A stretch of DNA of 64,000 nt from Monilinia fructicola (lineage: Eukaryota > Ascomycota > Leotiomycetes > Helotiales > Sclerotiniaceae): contig VICG01000011.1 in assembly GCA_008692225.1 (NCBI GenBank), forward strand, positions 1,662,501 to 1,726,500. Reading direction: 5' to 3'. Positions 11,638 to 23,987 of the stretch are shown in pieces. Position 1 is the stretch's first letter. The number at the start of each line of letters is the position of its first letter. Made by a program: the position numbers and the translations under genes. The notes under the pieces are model-generated. The model made no database searches. It was given only the letters and a program-made list of their open reading frames with translations, and was not told the origin of the DNA.

Positions 11638-13389
11638 TCAAAGAGGACCACGAGCTTCATACATATGCCCCGTTTTCGAAAGAACCGTTCCCAACCCTTT
11701 ATGCACCTCCGCCTGAAATGGCTGGAAAGGAACTCTCTCCCCATCAATACTTATATATCCGTCCCCCTTTTGCTTCGGAATAATCCTATACCCGAGGATT
11801 TTGCGATACCATACAAGGGGAATGTCAAAGAATTTCCCAGTTTCCACTGCAAACATCATATTTATGGCTGCGAGACGACTCACATCACCGTTGATGCAGA
11901 CAAGATCCATGTACCCATCATTTGGGAGGGCGGCGGAAAAGAAATTGGCGTCTGATGCCATGTATGCCATCTAATGTTTAGTTAGAAAACAAGTTGAAAG
12001 TAGGCACAAGAGAGGGGGAGGGGGGTATGGGACTTACATTTCCGCAGTAGAAATTCCCTAGTTTGTCATAGGGAACCATTTCCCAACCCTCGGGTAATTT
12101 ATCATTTACAGTACCATACCTCAACGGAGGCAACCCGTCATCCATCCCACTACTAGCAGAAGCATCATCATCTAAAAGATATTTGTATCCTCTCCTCTCG
12201 CTGGCCAATTCATGATTGCTCATTTCCCTTCTATAATGTTCTCTGATGTTGGGTTTATCTTCTATCGCAACCTTGACGGCAATATCACATGGATAAATTG
12301 CCTGTCCAATAAGTCTTTCCAGAAATCCATAGGTAAATCGTGCCGACCCCATCCATCTCATATGCTCCGTAGCCAAATCTGCCTCTGCTACGATCCCTAC
12401 AGACTGTGATAGAAAACTAATCGTTCGTGTCTCTCCCTGCGTAATCGATATGAGATCTAGAGGCGTAGGAATCCCCTTGATAATGGCCAATGTAGCTAAA
12501 CTCGCGCTATCCGTACCACTCAAATTGCAACTCATGGCATTCCCACTTCCGCACGGTACATGGGTGACCGCAATCTTTGTGAGCGCTCTCTTGGCATCGT
12601 GTCTCTTTCCAAGGCCGTTGAAAACCTCATGCGCCAATCCATCTCCCGAACAACAAACCACCATGTCATAAGCTTCGATATCCATATCTTCAACAATTGT
12701 AACCGCCTCCCCCTGAAATTTCGTTTTCACCATGTCAATACTACACCGTGCTGCCTTTAGAAGTGGTTCCACGTCTCGATTATAGTATTTTTGCGCTTTT
12801 CCCTTCCCACTATGAGGGTTCACCAGAACCTTTGCTCGTTTGGCCTGTTGCGATTCGCCGTATGATCGATCAAGTAATTTCGCTATCCATTTCTCCACGT
12901 CTTCTGTAGAATGTGATTCTATCGCATATTTCAACTCAACGGCTTGCACTCTATCCTTCGAAGTAGGCGAAGCATATCGAATGGCAATTTGATTCGTGTC
13001 TATGATCTCGGCCCAAAGGACATTGTAGAAAGGGATAGGCCTTGTATTAGCAGAACCTACAATTGCGCATTAGCATGACGCGGGTGACAAAACGATAGCC
13101 GGGCTTACTCGAAGCAAAGGGCCAAAGTCCACAACAAGCTGTATCATCTTTCTCAAAAGCCTCATCTGTGACTCCATTAGTACAGTGATTGTAAGATTTC
13201 CTGAACCCCCGCCTTTTGAAACTCACCTAGCACAATCAAAGAGTCCGTTCCTAAGGTCAAGGAAGCATTCACATTTCTTCCCACCGTCAATGTGCCATCC
13301 GTCACGAAAGCCTGCTCTCTCACATATTCCTCACTGGTAATTCCCAATGTTTCGATAAATGGATGATTTGAATCCATCGAAGAAGCCAT
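11638..13389 (-). CDS. LCB4: Sphingoid long-chain base kinase (sphingosine kinase family)
   Basis: Minus-strand exons are 13389-13227, 13165-13109, 13056-12038 and 11970-11638, giving 523 residues in frame throughout. The diacylglycerol-kinase catalytic fold is clear: NPHSGKGKA near residue 153 (nucleotide-binding loop), CSGDGLAHEVFNGL near 209 (the SGDG form typical of sphingosine kinases, in place of GGDG) and PCGSGNAMS near 241. The later conserved region contains DGYMDLV in the last exon, with a basic C-terminal part. The enzyme phosphorylates sphinganine, phytosphingosine or sphingosine at membranes, feeding sphingolipid breakdown and signalling. Yeast has two paralogues, LCB4 and LCB5; the sequence does not say which one this equals. 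It is about 100 residues shorter than Lcb4, mainly at the N terminus. The ATG at 13389 is preceded in frame only by a GTG. Confidence 0.9.
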
Positions 13390-13779
13390 GGTCACCGAAA
13401 TCTTTTGGATATCCCAAGCATTCTCTCTCTTCGATACAGACCTCGTCTCTTCGTCTATCCCCTCATAGTATATTTGCGTAGGTAATTATTGTAAGGTTAA
13501 CGAGTGACTAAATATTGTATTGATCTTAAATGCTTTATGTATAAGAATAAAACAGAAATATGAACTAAATTCAAATTTATAATCCCTTGGTTTGATTTTC
13601 GTCTCTTTGTTTCAATGAATGAATGAATGAATGAATCAATGAATCAATGAATCAATGAATCAATTGATTGATGAAGAATGATTCCAAGATTTTATTGTTA
13701 GTTCTATCAAGATCTATAAATGCAGGGACTTGTGAAATGGAAGTGAAGTCAAAAAGAAGCCGAGTTTGAATAATCTACG

Positions 13780-13975
13780 GAGTACCTAGGTAGACTATAG
13801 ACAGGGCAGATCAAGTGACTACCTAGACAGGTAAGTAAGTAGGTACTGTGCTTGTAGTCCTAAGGACCCAGCAGTTGCTACTTGTACTTATTAGTACTCA
13901 GTAGGTATTTATCCAACTTGGAACTACTAGTACTACCTAAGTAGGTGTGTACTATACAATAGTAAGTAGTACGTA
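13780..13975. repeat. CCTAGG/TAGGTA-rich low-complexity patch
   Basis: Repeated short words (acctaggtag, aagtaggtac, agtacctac) occur at high density, including the palindrome acctaggt. Similar patches recur at 20325-20375, 24285-24300 and 45560-45630. This is sequence-level observation only; no function is known to me. Confidence 0.55.
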
Positions 13976-14114
13976 CCATGTCAGTACAAGATAGGTTGTT
14001 CCCGGTAGGTTTGATCCAGCAGGTAACACGGAATACAACTTCTCCGATCATTCATGTCAGTCATGGGATACACGTTTCCAAGAGCACCTGCAGCAATAGT
14101 TGTTATATAATAGT

Positions 14115-14160
14115 CGACAGTCGACAGCCAACAGCCAACAGCCAACAGCCAACAGCCAAA
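14115..14160 (+). repeat. Heptamer tandem array (CAACAGC)n
   Basis: About six copies of a 7-base unit, the first two diverged (cgacagt) and the last degenerate. Confidence 0.8.
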
Positions 14161-15069
14161 AGTCAACAGCAACACTTAATAGCTAATAGAATAGATTACA
14201 TACACACACACACACAAAACTAATCCATTCCATTACCTTTACTATCACATGAACATCTGAAAGGTTAAAGTGTATAGAACATAATCACATGATCAACTAA
14301 TAACCAACCCTTTGAGCAGATGACACCTCCTACCTACAAGTAGTTGTGAATACTGACTGCTTTCTGTGTATCATATTAGCCTTATGATGTTGCATTCATT
14401 CCAATAACAAGAGCAGCAAAGATGTGCTTGTTCCATGGCTGGAAAATAGAAAGAACCCCATTTAAATTGTGTCAATACGAGTACATGTTAATTATTAGTG
14501 CCTAATCGAGTGCGGTATCTGATCATCATATTTGCCTCTTTCATCTTCTCATGTATCAAATCCCGGCGAGGAGGCAAATCTCACATGCTAAAAGGTAATA
14601 GTTAGAAAACCTACCTAGGACTTATGAATTACCTAAAAAGCAGTAGCAGTAACCTCAGCTCTTTGGTTCGCTTTTTGGTTCCGACGAGAGAAATCTAGGA
14701 CCCTTGGAAATACCGACAACATTCATGGATAACATAAGCGAAGTTGCTGCTGTACAACCATTGAATTTTAAAATATTAGGAGATTCAAAATATTGGTTTG
14801 TAATGCCTCTGATTCTACATATAACTCCTTTTTGTGCTTTTTTTGCGCAAAAGTCCCCGATCATCATCAATTCAACGACCAAAAAATTCAGGCTTACAAG
14901 TAACACAATACGACTTGAACTAGATTGACGCCTTTAATTGAGCCTGCTTCAGCCCTCAAGCGCCTTCCTATTTCCTCTTCGTCTTATTAGCAGCTGTACC
15001 TGTCCCAAATGCCCATTAGCCCGGACATGACAACTGATCATACAGATTTCGTCATCATTTTCCACTCCC

Positions 15070-18000
15070 TCAAGCAAGCTCCACGACCTTATTCAACCCC
15101 TTTAACGATCCCAAGCTTAGTGCTAAACCTTGAGACCTGCTTCGAATTCTAACAAATCCAGTCACTGGCCCGTCCTCGCCCTCTTTTTCGATGCTAAGAT
15201 TAGCAAGAGCATCCTCCCCTAAAATGGTATTAGTAGGTACTTCAACTATTAGTTGTGGCAAAAGGACACAACTTACCGAAAACACTTCGGGCGTAAAGAT
15301 TGGCACTCAAGAATTGACAGTCGCCCTTCAGTGAAGCCTCTGGCGTTAAGCAGTTCATGTTTGTGCAAGCCATGAGTTGATTCAAAAATTCTCGTAACGA
15401 CTTGGCCTTTGAGTTAATGTTGACCTTATTCTCCCACTCAAATTCTGTCCACATCGTGCGGAATTGAGTTTCCGTGCATACAGCTGGCTGGATGTAATCC
15501 ATGATATCGACGTGTACATCATTCAAAATGACCACGTTATTCTCCGTCGAGCTTGCACCATCATATACAACATTTCCAAAAATGACTCCAGTGTCTGTCG
15601 AGGAAACCTTGATGGTAGCTTGGACATTCTGGAAGTCATGTGGGCCAAGGTTTTGAGTGGTTGGTTTTTCCACAACTTTGAGATCGCCCAATGTTGCGAA
15701 CTCAACGGACAAATTCTGCAGAGTCTCGGTTGTCTGATTTACAAGTAAAACGTCCAGTACAATATCGAATTGATGGACTGTGACGTATGCCTCAGCGTAG
15801 ACGGGATCAGAGAAACCAGTAAGTTGGACAACTCGGCTAAGCTTTGATGAGAGATCTTCAACAGAAGAATCGCCTCCAGTTGCCTTCTCAAGGTCAAGTT
15901 CTATCTCGTCAGCACCATCAACTGTGTTCTTCTTTGCAAGCTGTCTAATGGAAACAACATCATCAACCTGAACAGCAGATTTAGCTTTCTCTACGGCTTC
16001 CTTGGCTGCTCTCTTCTTCTCCTCGACTTGAACCATATCTCGGAATGCTTTTCTGGTATCTTCCAAGAACGCGCTCTCGAGTTGCTTGTTCTGGGCAACC
16101 TCGGCAAGGGATCTAACACAAGACATGATTCTATCGACTGAATCCTCGTCAATTGGTGCTTTTACGAATTGTGATTGACCAACACGAATAATTGAAATCA
16201 TGATCAACATGGCCTCCGCACGTAGAGCATTAGTTCGGGCATTATCTGATGAGATTTCAGAGTGGCGCATGACGAGTTTTGTAAGAGTGGAAGAAAGAAC
16301 AGAAGCCAGATAATAATCTCCGTCGAGGATAAGTTGACGGAGGGGTGGTTTTTGAGCTGCTTTGACCGCTTCCAACTTGGCCGTAACAGCAGATTGACTT
16401 GTGAGGGCACTTTCAGTAGCATATGTACCATCAGCAAGGACTCTACGTGAGCCTGTCGGAGCTGCTTTGGAATGTCCATTGATTTGTTCTGGCTCATGAG
16501 GCTCTTGCCCATCGGACGCCTCATTGAGTAGACGTTGTTCAGTAGCCAAGATGGGGATTTCACCCAAGCTGGCCCTTATACGCCTCCAGGCATCTTTGAT
16601 ATCATTGGCCTCTAGGGAGTATTCACCAACTATCCAAAGAGCCCCCCTGTAAACCTTGCCAGCACGAACCTCGCTTAAGGTGGATACCAATCGCTCGACT
16701 ATAGATGGTCGGAGTTTAGGGAATTTCTCCACAACCTCCTTCACGAAAGAGATAACATCTACTGCCGATGTATTGTTGAAATCAGCGATGAAATCCATCA
16801 AAAGGTCGACTACGCTTTCAGCGACTTCGGAGAATTTAATTGCGCATTGATGTATGGAGTGGATCAAGAGTTGTCGGTATTCAGCGTTCTTCTCATATTC
16901 CTGATCGACAGTCTTTGACAATTCTTTCTTCAATAGTAGAACGACGTCCTCGACGTTTTTGCTGGAAACCATCTCCAAAGCTAGGTCTAAAGCCTTCTTT
17001 CGTACATCAATATCCGGACTCGATAACACTCGCAGAATCTCCATTGTTAAATCATCTAGAACACCCTCATTTTTCTGTCTTAATAAATCCACCTTGTCGA
17101 GCACAATCAGCTTAACGTTATTGTCGGGCTCTTTGATACTAAGCTCAATAAACTTCGACGCTGCTGCTTTCACCGCTACTGGGTTATTGGTCAAGGCTGT
17201 GAGAGACGAAGCAGCTTCGTAAACGACGGTAGAAGCTCCGGCTTCCAATAGGTCAAAAATAAGTCGTAAATAACGTGCCTATATATGTTAGCCATGCCTG
17301 CTGAATTAATCATGGAAAATACCTTGTTCTGTGAGTTTTGAACCGCATCCTTTCTTATGAACTCCAGCTCCACAAGTTGTAGCAGCTCGTCTGCATTTGG
17401 AATACCATCAAAGACACTGCTGAGATATGCCAAAGCTTTTTCATGGCTGATGCTAACCAATGCGGCAAATGCATTGCGCTTGCAAGTATGATCACTCTCC
17501 GTTTCCAAAAATGCGGCTATCAATTCAGGGGCATCTGGGATCAGACTCTCGGAGTGTTGAAAGATAGAGGCCACGGCGAAAACTGCGTTTTTACGGACAT
17601 ATGCATGACGATGCTCAAGACATGCTTTAGTTGGGGCGAGACACGGTTCGATAAGTTCTGATTCGCGGAGCTTACACAAGAATCGCAATGTGTTGCCTCT
17701 AATGTATTCGTTTGGGTGTTGGAGATCGTTTCTAATGCCGTTACTATTGCGGATGTCAATATACAAGAACGACAAGTCTCGCATCTCAGAATTGTCTTAC
17801 CAAACCAAGATCATCTCCTGCTTGAGCTTCCCACTGGCATCCAACTTTGGGCATATTTCATAGTAAAAGTAGAGAAGCTTCTTCAATGGCTTGTATTTTG
17901 AAGGCATGACAAATCGGATGATATGCATGAGTAATTGAGGCATTGGGTCTCCATTCAGCATAACTGTGAGAATGCGCTTCATCGTCTCGACTTTACTCTC

Positions 18001-18105
18001 ATCTGTCCCTTTTTCCAACTGCGTCCTCAAATCTGACATTGTGGGTACGTCTGCTGCATTATCTTGGTGTACCAAGCTGTACGACTGCTCTAAGAAGGTC
18101 GCCAT
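15070..18105 (-). CDS. SEC26: Coatomer subunit beta (beta-COP)
   Basis: Minus-strand exons are 18105-17801, 17743-17323, 17278-15277 and 15218-15070, giving 958 residues, the usual length for the family. Splice sites are standard (gtaaga...atag, gtattt...atag, gtaagt...ttag). The N-terminal two thirds is an adaptin-like HEAT/ARM solenoid with the hallmark [17 protein letters not shown] just after intron 1, then [11 protein letters not shown] and [13 protein letters not shown] charged linker ([15 protein letters not shown]) leads to the C-terminal coatomer beta region, which ends in an appendage-like segment ([17 protein letters not shown]). Beta-COP is a core subunit of the COPI coat, which retrieves cargo from Golgi to ER; it is essential in yeast. 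No frame break occurs in nearly 2.9 kb of coding sequence. Confidence 0.95.
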
Positions 18106-18562
18106 ATTGGCTGTATTTGTGACTGCAGAGTAGGAAGGTGTTTCTTTTGTTCGTAGCTAGGTATTAAGGGTTGGTTCTAGAGTTCGAAGGAGGTTGTTCT
18201 TATGAGATTGTGGCAGTTTGAAAGACGGAGAGTTTTTAAGAAATGAGAACCTGCAATTGGAATTAAATGTGATTTAAAGAAATGCGTTGGGAGTTCACGC
18301 ATCAAAGATACGTATTCTTGGGGAATATTATAACAACGGTGTCCAGCTTTCTGGGTGCTGTGTTCAGAAGACTTAGCGTGGCCTGTTTCAGCCTTAGATT
18401 CTCAGGCAGAAAAAAACGATCTCCCCGCCAAATTCTAGCCTTTAAGCTAATAAACTGACTGAATGGATGGCCGAGTCGCGTTTATTGTAGTAAAGCTATT
18501 AAAAGCTTCAGCCTTCTCTTTCTCTTTTCATCAACAACAGAGAAAACTAACATTCTCCCATT
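18106..18562. promoter_or_regulatory. Divergent promoter region of SEC26 and mago nashi
   Basis: These 457 bases separate the two ATGs, so both genes share this region. It holds a CT-rich stretch (cttctctttctctttt) about 45 bases upstream of the mago ATG, common before fungal transcription starts. No specific factor site was recognised. Confidence 0.5.
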
Positions 18563-19295
18563 ATGTCTACTCTTAATGAACCCTTTTATATTCGCTACTA
18601 GTGAGTTCATACCAATCCTTCGGAGCATGAAAAAATTGCTAATTTATATCTACAGTTCTGGTCATCAGGGTCGACATGGACACGAATTTCTTGGTGAGCA
18701 TCTGGAAGCTGTTTACAGTTTGCATAGAAGTTGACAAATGAATTTAGAATTCGACTTTCGAGTATTAGGAGATGGCAGAAGCGCGTCCGCACGTTATGCA
18801 AACAATTCCAATTATCGAAACGATTCCTTGATCCGTAAAGAAAGTTAGTGATGACATTCTTCAATGTGTCTTCTTGCGACTGACTCTATGGTTCACAGTG
18901 TGTGTTAGCTCTTTAATGGTTGAGGAAATCAAGAGGATCATCAAGACTAGTGAAATTATGAAGTATGCTTTTCAATTTCAGACAGAATGGTGCGCATAAC
19001 TCACATTGAAATAGGGAAGATGATAGCAAATGGCCGAAGAAGAATAAAGACGGGCGCCAGGAATTGGAAATTCAAATAGGAACCGAGATTATCTCATTCG
19101 AGGTATGCAAATATCTTCTCTCGGATTTGAGGTCATATTACTAACGAAGCTTAGACTGCCAAAATCGGATCTCTCGTTGATGTCACAGAATCCCAAGATC
19201 CTGAAGGTCTGAGGGTGTTCTACTATCTTGTACAAGATCTAAAAGCATTGGTGTTTTCCTTGATAGCCCTGCACTTCAAGATCAAGCCTATTTAA
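18563..19295 (+). CDS. mago: Mago nashi homologue, exon junction complex core
   Basis: Six exons, 18563-18600, 18656-18693, 18748-18843, 18899-18962, 19015-19102 and 19155-19295, sum to 465 bases, or 154 residues. All five introns are GT-AG and about 52-54 bases long. The exons are too short to appear as long open frames. The protein begins [18 protein letters not shown], then [38 protein letters not shown] and [19 protein letters not shown] at the end, which follow the Mago family along its whole length. Mago pairs with Y14 (RBM8) and, with eIF4A-III, forms the exon junction complex on spliced nuclear mRNA. The gene is absent from budding yeast but kept in many filamentous fungi. It shares its promoter region with SEC26. 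Confidence 0.95.
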
Positions 19296-20692
19296 GTGTT
19301 TGAGTTCAAGAAAAGTTCAAGGGGGAAAGGAGTTAGGCGTTGATTTATCTGAAAGACAAATGGATACCAATAGAGTAGGAGAAGCCAGTTATTTGTCTAC
19401 AATGCTAATGACACGAACTTGAGGATGCATCGATCATGCCCTGCTTTCAGTCAGACAGACAGTGATATAGGAATTGCTGTTGTGTTGACAAGTGACAATG
19501 TTGGATGTCAATATTCGTCATGTCAAATTTGGTTGGATAAGGTAACTACTATCTGTTATGCCAAGTTTGCTTGCTTGCATCGGAGTTATTAAATTCGATA
19601 TTGCACATTATGTTATGAGCATCACTGCATGCAGGAAACCTTTACCGAATTCCTTATCTAACAGACGACTTCATCCAAAGCACCACCTTCCTATAACAAT
19701 GAAGCAGACCCCGCAAAACTTCATTCCATCCTCATCGGTATTACTTTTCCATTAGCCTCGAAACAAGCTTGCCCGACACCCAGCACAGTTGGATCTTGAT
19801 TTGAGAGATGAATTCGGCATTGTATCACATCATGGTATCGATCTCGAAAGATTCTACTTACGCTGCTGGTACTTCAGATGTGTTGTCGAATCACTGATAG
19901 TACCATCAACACCTTGCTCCTTTGGGATGTTTATACTTACGCATATATATGGTTGCTTCGTTATTGGAGGATATCAAGTCACCACCGACTCGTAAAGGAC
20001 CACTTCATCGATGATGTGTGGGCTTTAAACAGTTCAACCAGCCGAATTCCTTCTTTCCGAAGTAACACTGAAAGGCTTACTATGGCAACATAGAAGCAGT
20101 CGTCAACATAACGAGCACTAAACATGAATCAAATTAGGATTAACATCAATAGAGTTCACTCCGGGGAAAGCGATGATACGAATGATTGAAGGATAGATTG
20201 AGAGTGGAAGAGAATATTGACCGACAACTATTCTACTTTTAGTAAGATCAGTAAACCAAATCCTCCATCCCACTAATACAGTCTCATTGAAGTAACATTG
20301 ATTTTCGATTTATTGTTACATACATACATACCTAGGTATTACATACCTACTTACCTACCTACTTATTAGTACCTCGCACATCTCTTTACTTGCGGGGGAA
20401 ATGGTAAAAAGGCGGATATTGAGCTAAACTCGATTGGATATAGCTTAAAACATATTGTGCTAGCGTCGTGCGCCAATGGGACGGGACCATTCATTCATTG
20501 CTTCTAACACAGTGCTTTATCATATCTTGACATCTTAACATCTTCTCTCGTCTCTTCGACAAATTCAAGTCATCCTTTCAATTCAAATAACGATTATCAT
20601 GTTCATTTAATCTTCGGCGCTGTTTCATTTTTCTACTTCAACTGTATCATTAGTTTTTTCTTCACGAGCCTGGCTGGTGCCGGCGCGACCAA
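19296..20692. other. Intergenic between mago nashi and GID4
   Basis: Short frames at 19558-20093 are not convincing. A tract of TACATACCTACCTA-type words lies at 20325-20375, and CT-rich leader-like sequence at 20540-20680 precedes GID4. No gene seen. Confidence 0.55.
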
Positions 20693-21807
20693 ATGCCCAC
20701 TCCTTCTCCAAATAACGAGTCCAGCGTTGGAGCCACTGTATCGCACACATCGTGCCCACCTGAAGATGACAGGTCTAGTTGGAGAATACCAGAGATGGAT
20801 GGCACATTGGAGTCGCCGATCATAGATTCAGGAACGACTCAACAACCTACACCTCCCCCGCGAAGCACCGGCACCACGGTGACATCTCAAACCGACATGC
20901 GAGACACTAAAAGAATGGATATTGATGAAGAAACAAACGGGCCTGATATTCTATCTCCTATGAGTGCGGAAGGAGATAAACAAGAGGATTCTGAATTGCG
21001 TACCGTCGCCAATCCTCACATACCTTCTCCATCTTTGGGCTATGATTTCTCAAATGTCAGAGTCAGTATAATTCCGACGAAAGATCATCTAAAGGGGCAA
21101 GCTAACAGGATACAGTTGTTACCTTCCTCTCCTTCCTCCAGATTACGACCCGGCAGTAAATTCCGTGGCACACAACAATCAGAACGGCAAGTCTATGACG
21201 TACAGGTTGAAATTAAGCATGTGGATATGAGAGAGTCATTTTTGTGCGGGTACTTGCGCATTCAAGGTATGTAGAAGCTGATATTTGACATAACGCTTGA
21301 ATCTTCATGCTAAGCAAGTTTCCAATAATAGGCCTGACCGAAGATCACCCTACACTTACGACTTATTTTGAAGGAGAAATTATTGGGTCGAAGTATTCAT
21401 TTTTTACCCAACATGAAGATTGGGGATCGTGCGATAAAACCGACTTACAACACTGGGCAAAATTCCAGGCCTTTCGACCTTTTCAGAAATCTGCGAAAAA
21501 AGGAAACTGTCACATACCAAATTTGGGCCAACGAGAGAATATTTTCATGAGATGGAAGGAGCACTTTTTAGTTCCTGATCACCGTGTTAGGACAATTAGT
21601 GGTGCAAGTTTCGAGGGGTTTTATTATATCTGCTTCAACCAAATTGAGGGTAAAGTTACTGGGATATATTTCCACGCCAAGAGCGAGAAGTAAGTACTGT
21701 AAATGGTCATTCTAAGGTGATATCTGCTAACATGATATAGATTCCAACAGCTAGACTTGGATCATGTTGAAGACAAGGGATGTTTTCAAGCAATGGAATT
21801 TAGATGA
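20693..21807 (+). CDS. GID4: GID4/VID24, substrate receptor of the GID/CTLH ubiquitin ligase
   Basis: Exons are 20693-21266, 21332-21689 and 21741-21807, giving 332 residues. The introns are gtatgt...atag and gtaagt...atag. The N-terminal roughly 185 residues are disordered, rich in Ser, Pro and Thr. The Vid24 domain starts at about DVQVEIKHVDMRESFLCGYL and carries LTEDHPTLTTYFEGEIIG, QHEDWGSCDKTDLQHW, QRENIFMRWKEHFLVPDH and ISGASFEGFYYICFNQ. These blocks build the beta-barrel that binds Pro/N-degrons. In yeast, GID4 is induced on return to glucose and marks gluconeogenic enzymes for degradation. The ending CFQAMEFR is also conserved. The start is the first ATG in the open frame; the low conservation of the N terminus leaves it slightly open. 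Confidence 0.93.
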
Positions 21808-23011
21808 ATGATGAAACACGATTATTTGCCAATCTTGGCACTTGAATATATCAGGACTGTTGCACTCCCTCATCATGGGGAACGATAAGTTATATGGAGC
21901 ACGGTGTTAAGGCATACGGAATATATGGATACAAGGAAGCGTGCATGAAAGTGGAAGAACTTGAAGTTGTTTGTCTTTGCAACGCTGAGAGTGACGGAAA
22001 GCGACAATCACTGTTATGGAAAGCATCGGAGTATGAATGGTCTTAGTGAAATAACAAATGAGTAGTCAGATAGTTTTTGATTGACACATCTTGATTCGGA
22101 CAATAATGATTGAGATGGGGCATCTAAGCTCAAGAGAACACTGGATTGTCAAAGCTAGTTTTGAGACGATTGAGAATTTGAGACAATTGAGAATATCATA
22201 AGGCTAACCTTGGAAGCTTAAAAGATCTTAGAATTCCAAGGTTGTATGAAGATATAATATATTTCAAGCTTGGAATTCAACCTTCTCGTATATCGTATGA
22301 CATTCAACATCACATACAAACTCGAATGAGAAATTCTCTTCCATGTTGCCTTGGATTCATCTTGATATGGATTTTGGAGTAATAATGACATTCGAAGGTT
22401 TCCAAGGTGGTGTTGCTCTCATCATACAATTCTGGCATGATCCAATGACTAATCAATGTTTCGTTGTTGTTCCTTCATCCATGGATGGATATTTCATCCA
22501 ATGAATGTGTTATTCCGAATCCGATGCCAATTCCGTATGCCCAGGTGGGTCCCCTGATCTGGGCATAGATGTATCCACTCTACCCAGAGAGAGTGGATCT
22601 AGTGGACCACTAAACGCTGGCGTGATTCTTTTTCTTCCGTTATTGGCGCGATACTAATGCATCCATGCCTCAGGTTTCCTGCTGATAACATTCGACAATT
22701 CCCTATCAAATAATAATAATATCATAAAGCGTTTATCGCGATTAAATGACATCTCATGGAAATATTCAACATTCCTCTGAAGATAAATCTTTCCATTGTT
22801 CTCTTTTCAACAATCAACAATCGGATCTTCTACAGCTTCACAGTATCATAATATTAATCACCTTCCATCTCTGTTGAGATCTGCTCACAATCATATCTAA
22901 AGTTACCCCTCTTTCGCATATCTAATCTTCACTATCTATCATCCATCCCTCCATATATTTATCTATTCATCTTGTCCTATCTCAAACCTCAAGATTAAAG
23001 AAGGTTTAGAA
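21808..23011. other. Intergenic between GID4 and the small membrane protein gene
   Basis: AT-leaning sequence without a supportable frame. From 22790 to 23010 it becomes C/T-rich (TCTATC and CATCC words), as expected for the leader of the next gene. Short direct and inverted TTGGAATTC/GAATTCCAAG-type words occur at 22205-22290, forming a possible hairpin around the two copies of ccttggaa/ttccaagg-like sequence. Confidence 0.45.
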
Positions 23012-23987
23012 ATGGATTTTGCTCCCTATCAAGTCTCCCCAGAAGAAACTCGTGCTCTCTCCCCTCCACCTCGTACCTCTACATCTTCTCCTCGTCAGAG
23101 TATCTCACCCATTCGTAGATCTTTTAGTCCAGGAGTTCGCAGCCCGGCATTCTTACAGAGTACTAGTAATGCAGCTGCCAAGAATGGGAATTTTGCCCCA
23201 ATTTCTACTTCAAATCCGTGGATTCAGAGGGATGGCTATTTTCCGGTTGTGAATAATCGGGGTGGGTATCAGGATGTAGAGAGTGGGAGGGTTGAAGGAG
23301 GGGGATATAATTCCGGTGGAAGCGCGGGTGCGGGGTATGGAGGGGGAAATCGAGAGGGGTTACATGAGTTTGAGACGAGTCTTCCACTGAGGTTGGATTA
23401 TGAAGCTTGTTTGGCTTATCTCTTGTTACCACCAGCTGGAGGTGTGCTACTCTCTTGGTTCTGGAGAGAAAGAGCGATTATGTGAGGTTAGTTGCGAGAG
23501 ATAAGAGGAAAGACTGTGTGAATAGGGATTGTCCGTGGCGATGTAGCGTGGGGACTTTTTAAGACAAACGCTGATGAACACTGATAGGTTTCACGCATGG
23601 CAGTCTGCGTTACTGTTTACAGCCATGTTTGTCGTACATCTGATGTTTTCCTGGAGTACGTTCTCTGATTTTTGCGTTCAAATCTCGTGATGTCCCTCCA
23701 CAAATCGGCTAAGATTGTATGCTCTGCAGACTTGGTTCTAATTATCATTTTAGGTCTATTTATGTCATGGTCACTTCTCCTAGGAGATATCAGTTTAATC
23801 ATATGGCTCACTAGGAGAGCATATCTAGATGGTTAGTTTTACTCTTCTCCGCTGTCTCTTCTTTCTTTACACACATATAACCCAACAAAAACGCCATATC
23901 TAACCCCACGAATCAGCGAATACTCTGGACCGGTGCGAAGTTCCAATCTTTGGGAGAATAGCTAGTAGTATACTAGATGATGAGTGA
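23012..23987 (+). pseudogene. DUF4870-like small membrane protein gene with frameshift in exon 1
   Basis: Exons on coding evidence are 23012-23486, 23588-23655, 23754-23831 and 23917-23987. The protein has a disordered Ser/Pro/Gly-rich N terminus, then LRLDYEACLAYLLLPPAGG, two or three hydrophobic segments (ALLFTAMFVVHLMFSW; LLLGDISLIIWL) and the end DRCEVPIFGRIASSILDDE, a conserved pattern in fungal DUF4870-like proteins. Right after GGVLL the frame breaks: the expected continuation LVLERKSDYVR is present two bases out of frame, because CT occurs three times at 23450-23455 where two copies would keep the frame. Exons 2 to 4 fit one another in phase. As written, the protein stops at 23485 after 157 residues and loses its membrane part. 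It may be a real loss, a polymorphism or a sequence error. Confidence 0.7.

Larger units (their letters stand above)
13390..15069. other. Intergenic, with simple repeats
   Basis: This region separates the LCB4-like and SEC26 genes. It holds a GAAT/CAAT tetranucleotide stretch at 13615-13665, a patch full of TAGGTA/ACCTAC words at 13780-13975, a CAACAGC heptamer array at 14115-14160 and a short CA run near 14202. Nothing protein-like was recognised; 14655-14930 has only short overlapping frames. Confidence 0.55.
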
